This document shows, piece after piece, positions 5,099 to 5,237 of a stretch of DNA of 5,237 nucleotides (the stretch's first letter is position 1; every line of letters starts with the position of its first letter). Both the position numbers and the translations under genes were made by a program. Under the pieces are notes generated by a model. It saw only the letters and a list, made by a program, of their open reading frames with translations, was not told where the DNA came from and ran no database searches. The DNA is from an uncultured Streptococcus sp. (GTDB taxonomy: Bacteria > Bacillota > Bacilli > Lactobacillales > Streptococcaceae), in the NCBI GenBank assembly GCA_934201655.1, contig CAKPXD010000101.1:1-5237 (forward strand). The letters are read 5' to 3'.

Positions 5099-5134
5099 AA
5101 AAAAACGACCTCTCTTTCGAGAAGGTCGTTTTTC
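5099..5134. terminator. Bidirectional intrinsic terminator between birA and ackA
   Basis: ACGACC (5105-5110) pairs with GGTCGT (5124-5129) and TCTC (5111-5114) with GAGA (5119-5122). There is one bulged A (5123) and a TTTC loop. A-tracts upstream and T-tracts downstream (5130-5133) give a U-run on both strands. It begins about 16 nt after the birA stop and lies about 8 nt beyond the ackA stop. Confidence 0.9.
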
Positions 5135-5141
5135 TTATCAT

Positions 5142-5237
5142 TTATTTTTTCAAACGCTCAACATCACGCGCAATCACAAGTTCTTCATCAGTTGGGATGA
5201 CAAGTACACGAAGTGTCGCAGCATCTGTAGAAATGTC
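5142..5237 (-). CDS. ackA: Acetate kinase, C-terminal fragment (cut by window edge)
   Basis: The last 31 codons and the TAA stop (5142-5144) of acetate kinase, which interconverts acetyl phosphate + ADP and acetate + ATP. This is the final ATP-yielding step of mixed-acid fermentation in streptococci. The visible part reads [15 protein letters not shown] followed by [26 protein letters not shown] is the strongly conserved C-terminal signature of bacterial AckA, so the call is secure although about nine-tenths of the gene lies outside the window. It converges on birA and shares the bidirectional terminator. Confidence 0.93.
   Translation of the reverse strand, partial: DISTDAATLRVLVIPTDEELVIARDVERLKK

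Overview
The window is low-GC Firmicute DNA and looks like a chromosomal core region of a mitis-group Streptococcus (S. mitis, S. oralis, S. infantis or a close relative). This rests on pneumococcus-like asnS and ackA protein ends, short extended -10 promoters of the TGGTAAAAT type, and a tacL-like gene beside birA. The species assignment is inference from gene content. Five genes are complete and two are cut by the window edges. I saw no rRNA, tRNA, CRISPR array, insertion sequence or phage gene.

Layout. Positions 1-1886 hold a minus-strand group read right to left: a small membrane-anchored TseB/YpmB-like protein (GTG start), aspC (aspartate aminotransferase, overlapping it by 4 nt), an intrinsic terminator, then the start of asnS with its own promoter. 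Bacillus subtilis has the same order, ypmB-aspB-asnS. The 268-bp divergent spacer 1887-2154 holds the promoter of that group and a candidate promoter for a plus-strand NADPH-dependent FMN reductase (2155-2703). A strong bidirectional terminator (2706-2743) separates the reductase from a convergent minus-strand gene (2746-3936). That gene encodes a multi-pass Wzy_C/O-antigen-ligase-family protein, probably the lipoteichoic acid ligase TacL. A second divergent spacer (3937-4147) holds the tacL promoter, a perfect 9-1-9 palindrome over its -35 and spacer, a possible stem-loop and the birA promoter. Then come birA (plus strand, best start 4148), a second bidirectional terminator (5099-5134) and the 3' end of ackA on the minus strand.

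How the genes relate. There is no single pathway. Two genes concern the cell envelope (the TseB-like protein and the putative TacL). The others are central metabolism and housekeeping: Asp/Asn supply and tRNA-Asn charging, flavin reduction, biotinylation of biotin-dependent enzymes, and acetate/ATP metabolism. Compact promoters and terminators give well-separated transcription units.

I do not see a convincing new multi-gene system. The points most worth a second look are: (1) a promoter placed so that the TseB-like/aspC mRNA would start at or next to the GTG initiation codon, a probable leaderless transcript; (2) the perfect palindrome over the tacL promoter; (3) tacL lying directly beside birA, where pneumococcus (from memory) carries the raffinose locus; and (4) an inverted repeat over the -10 region of the FMN reductase gene.
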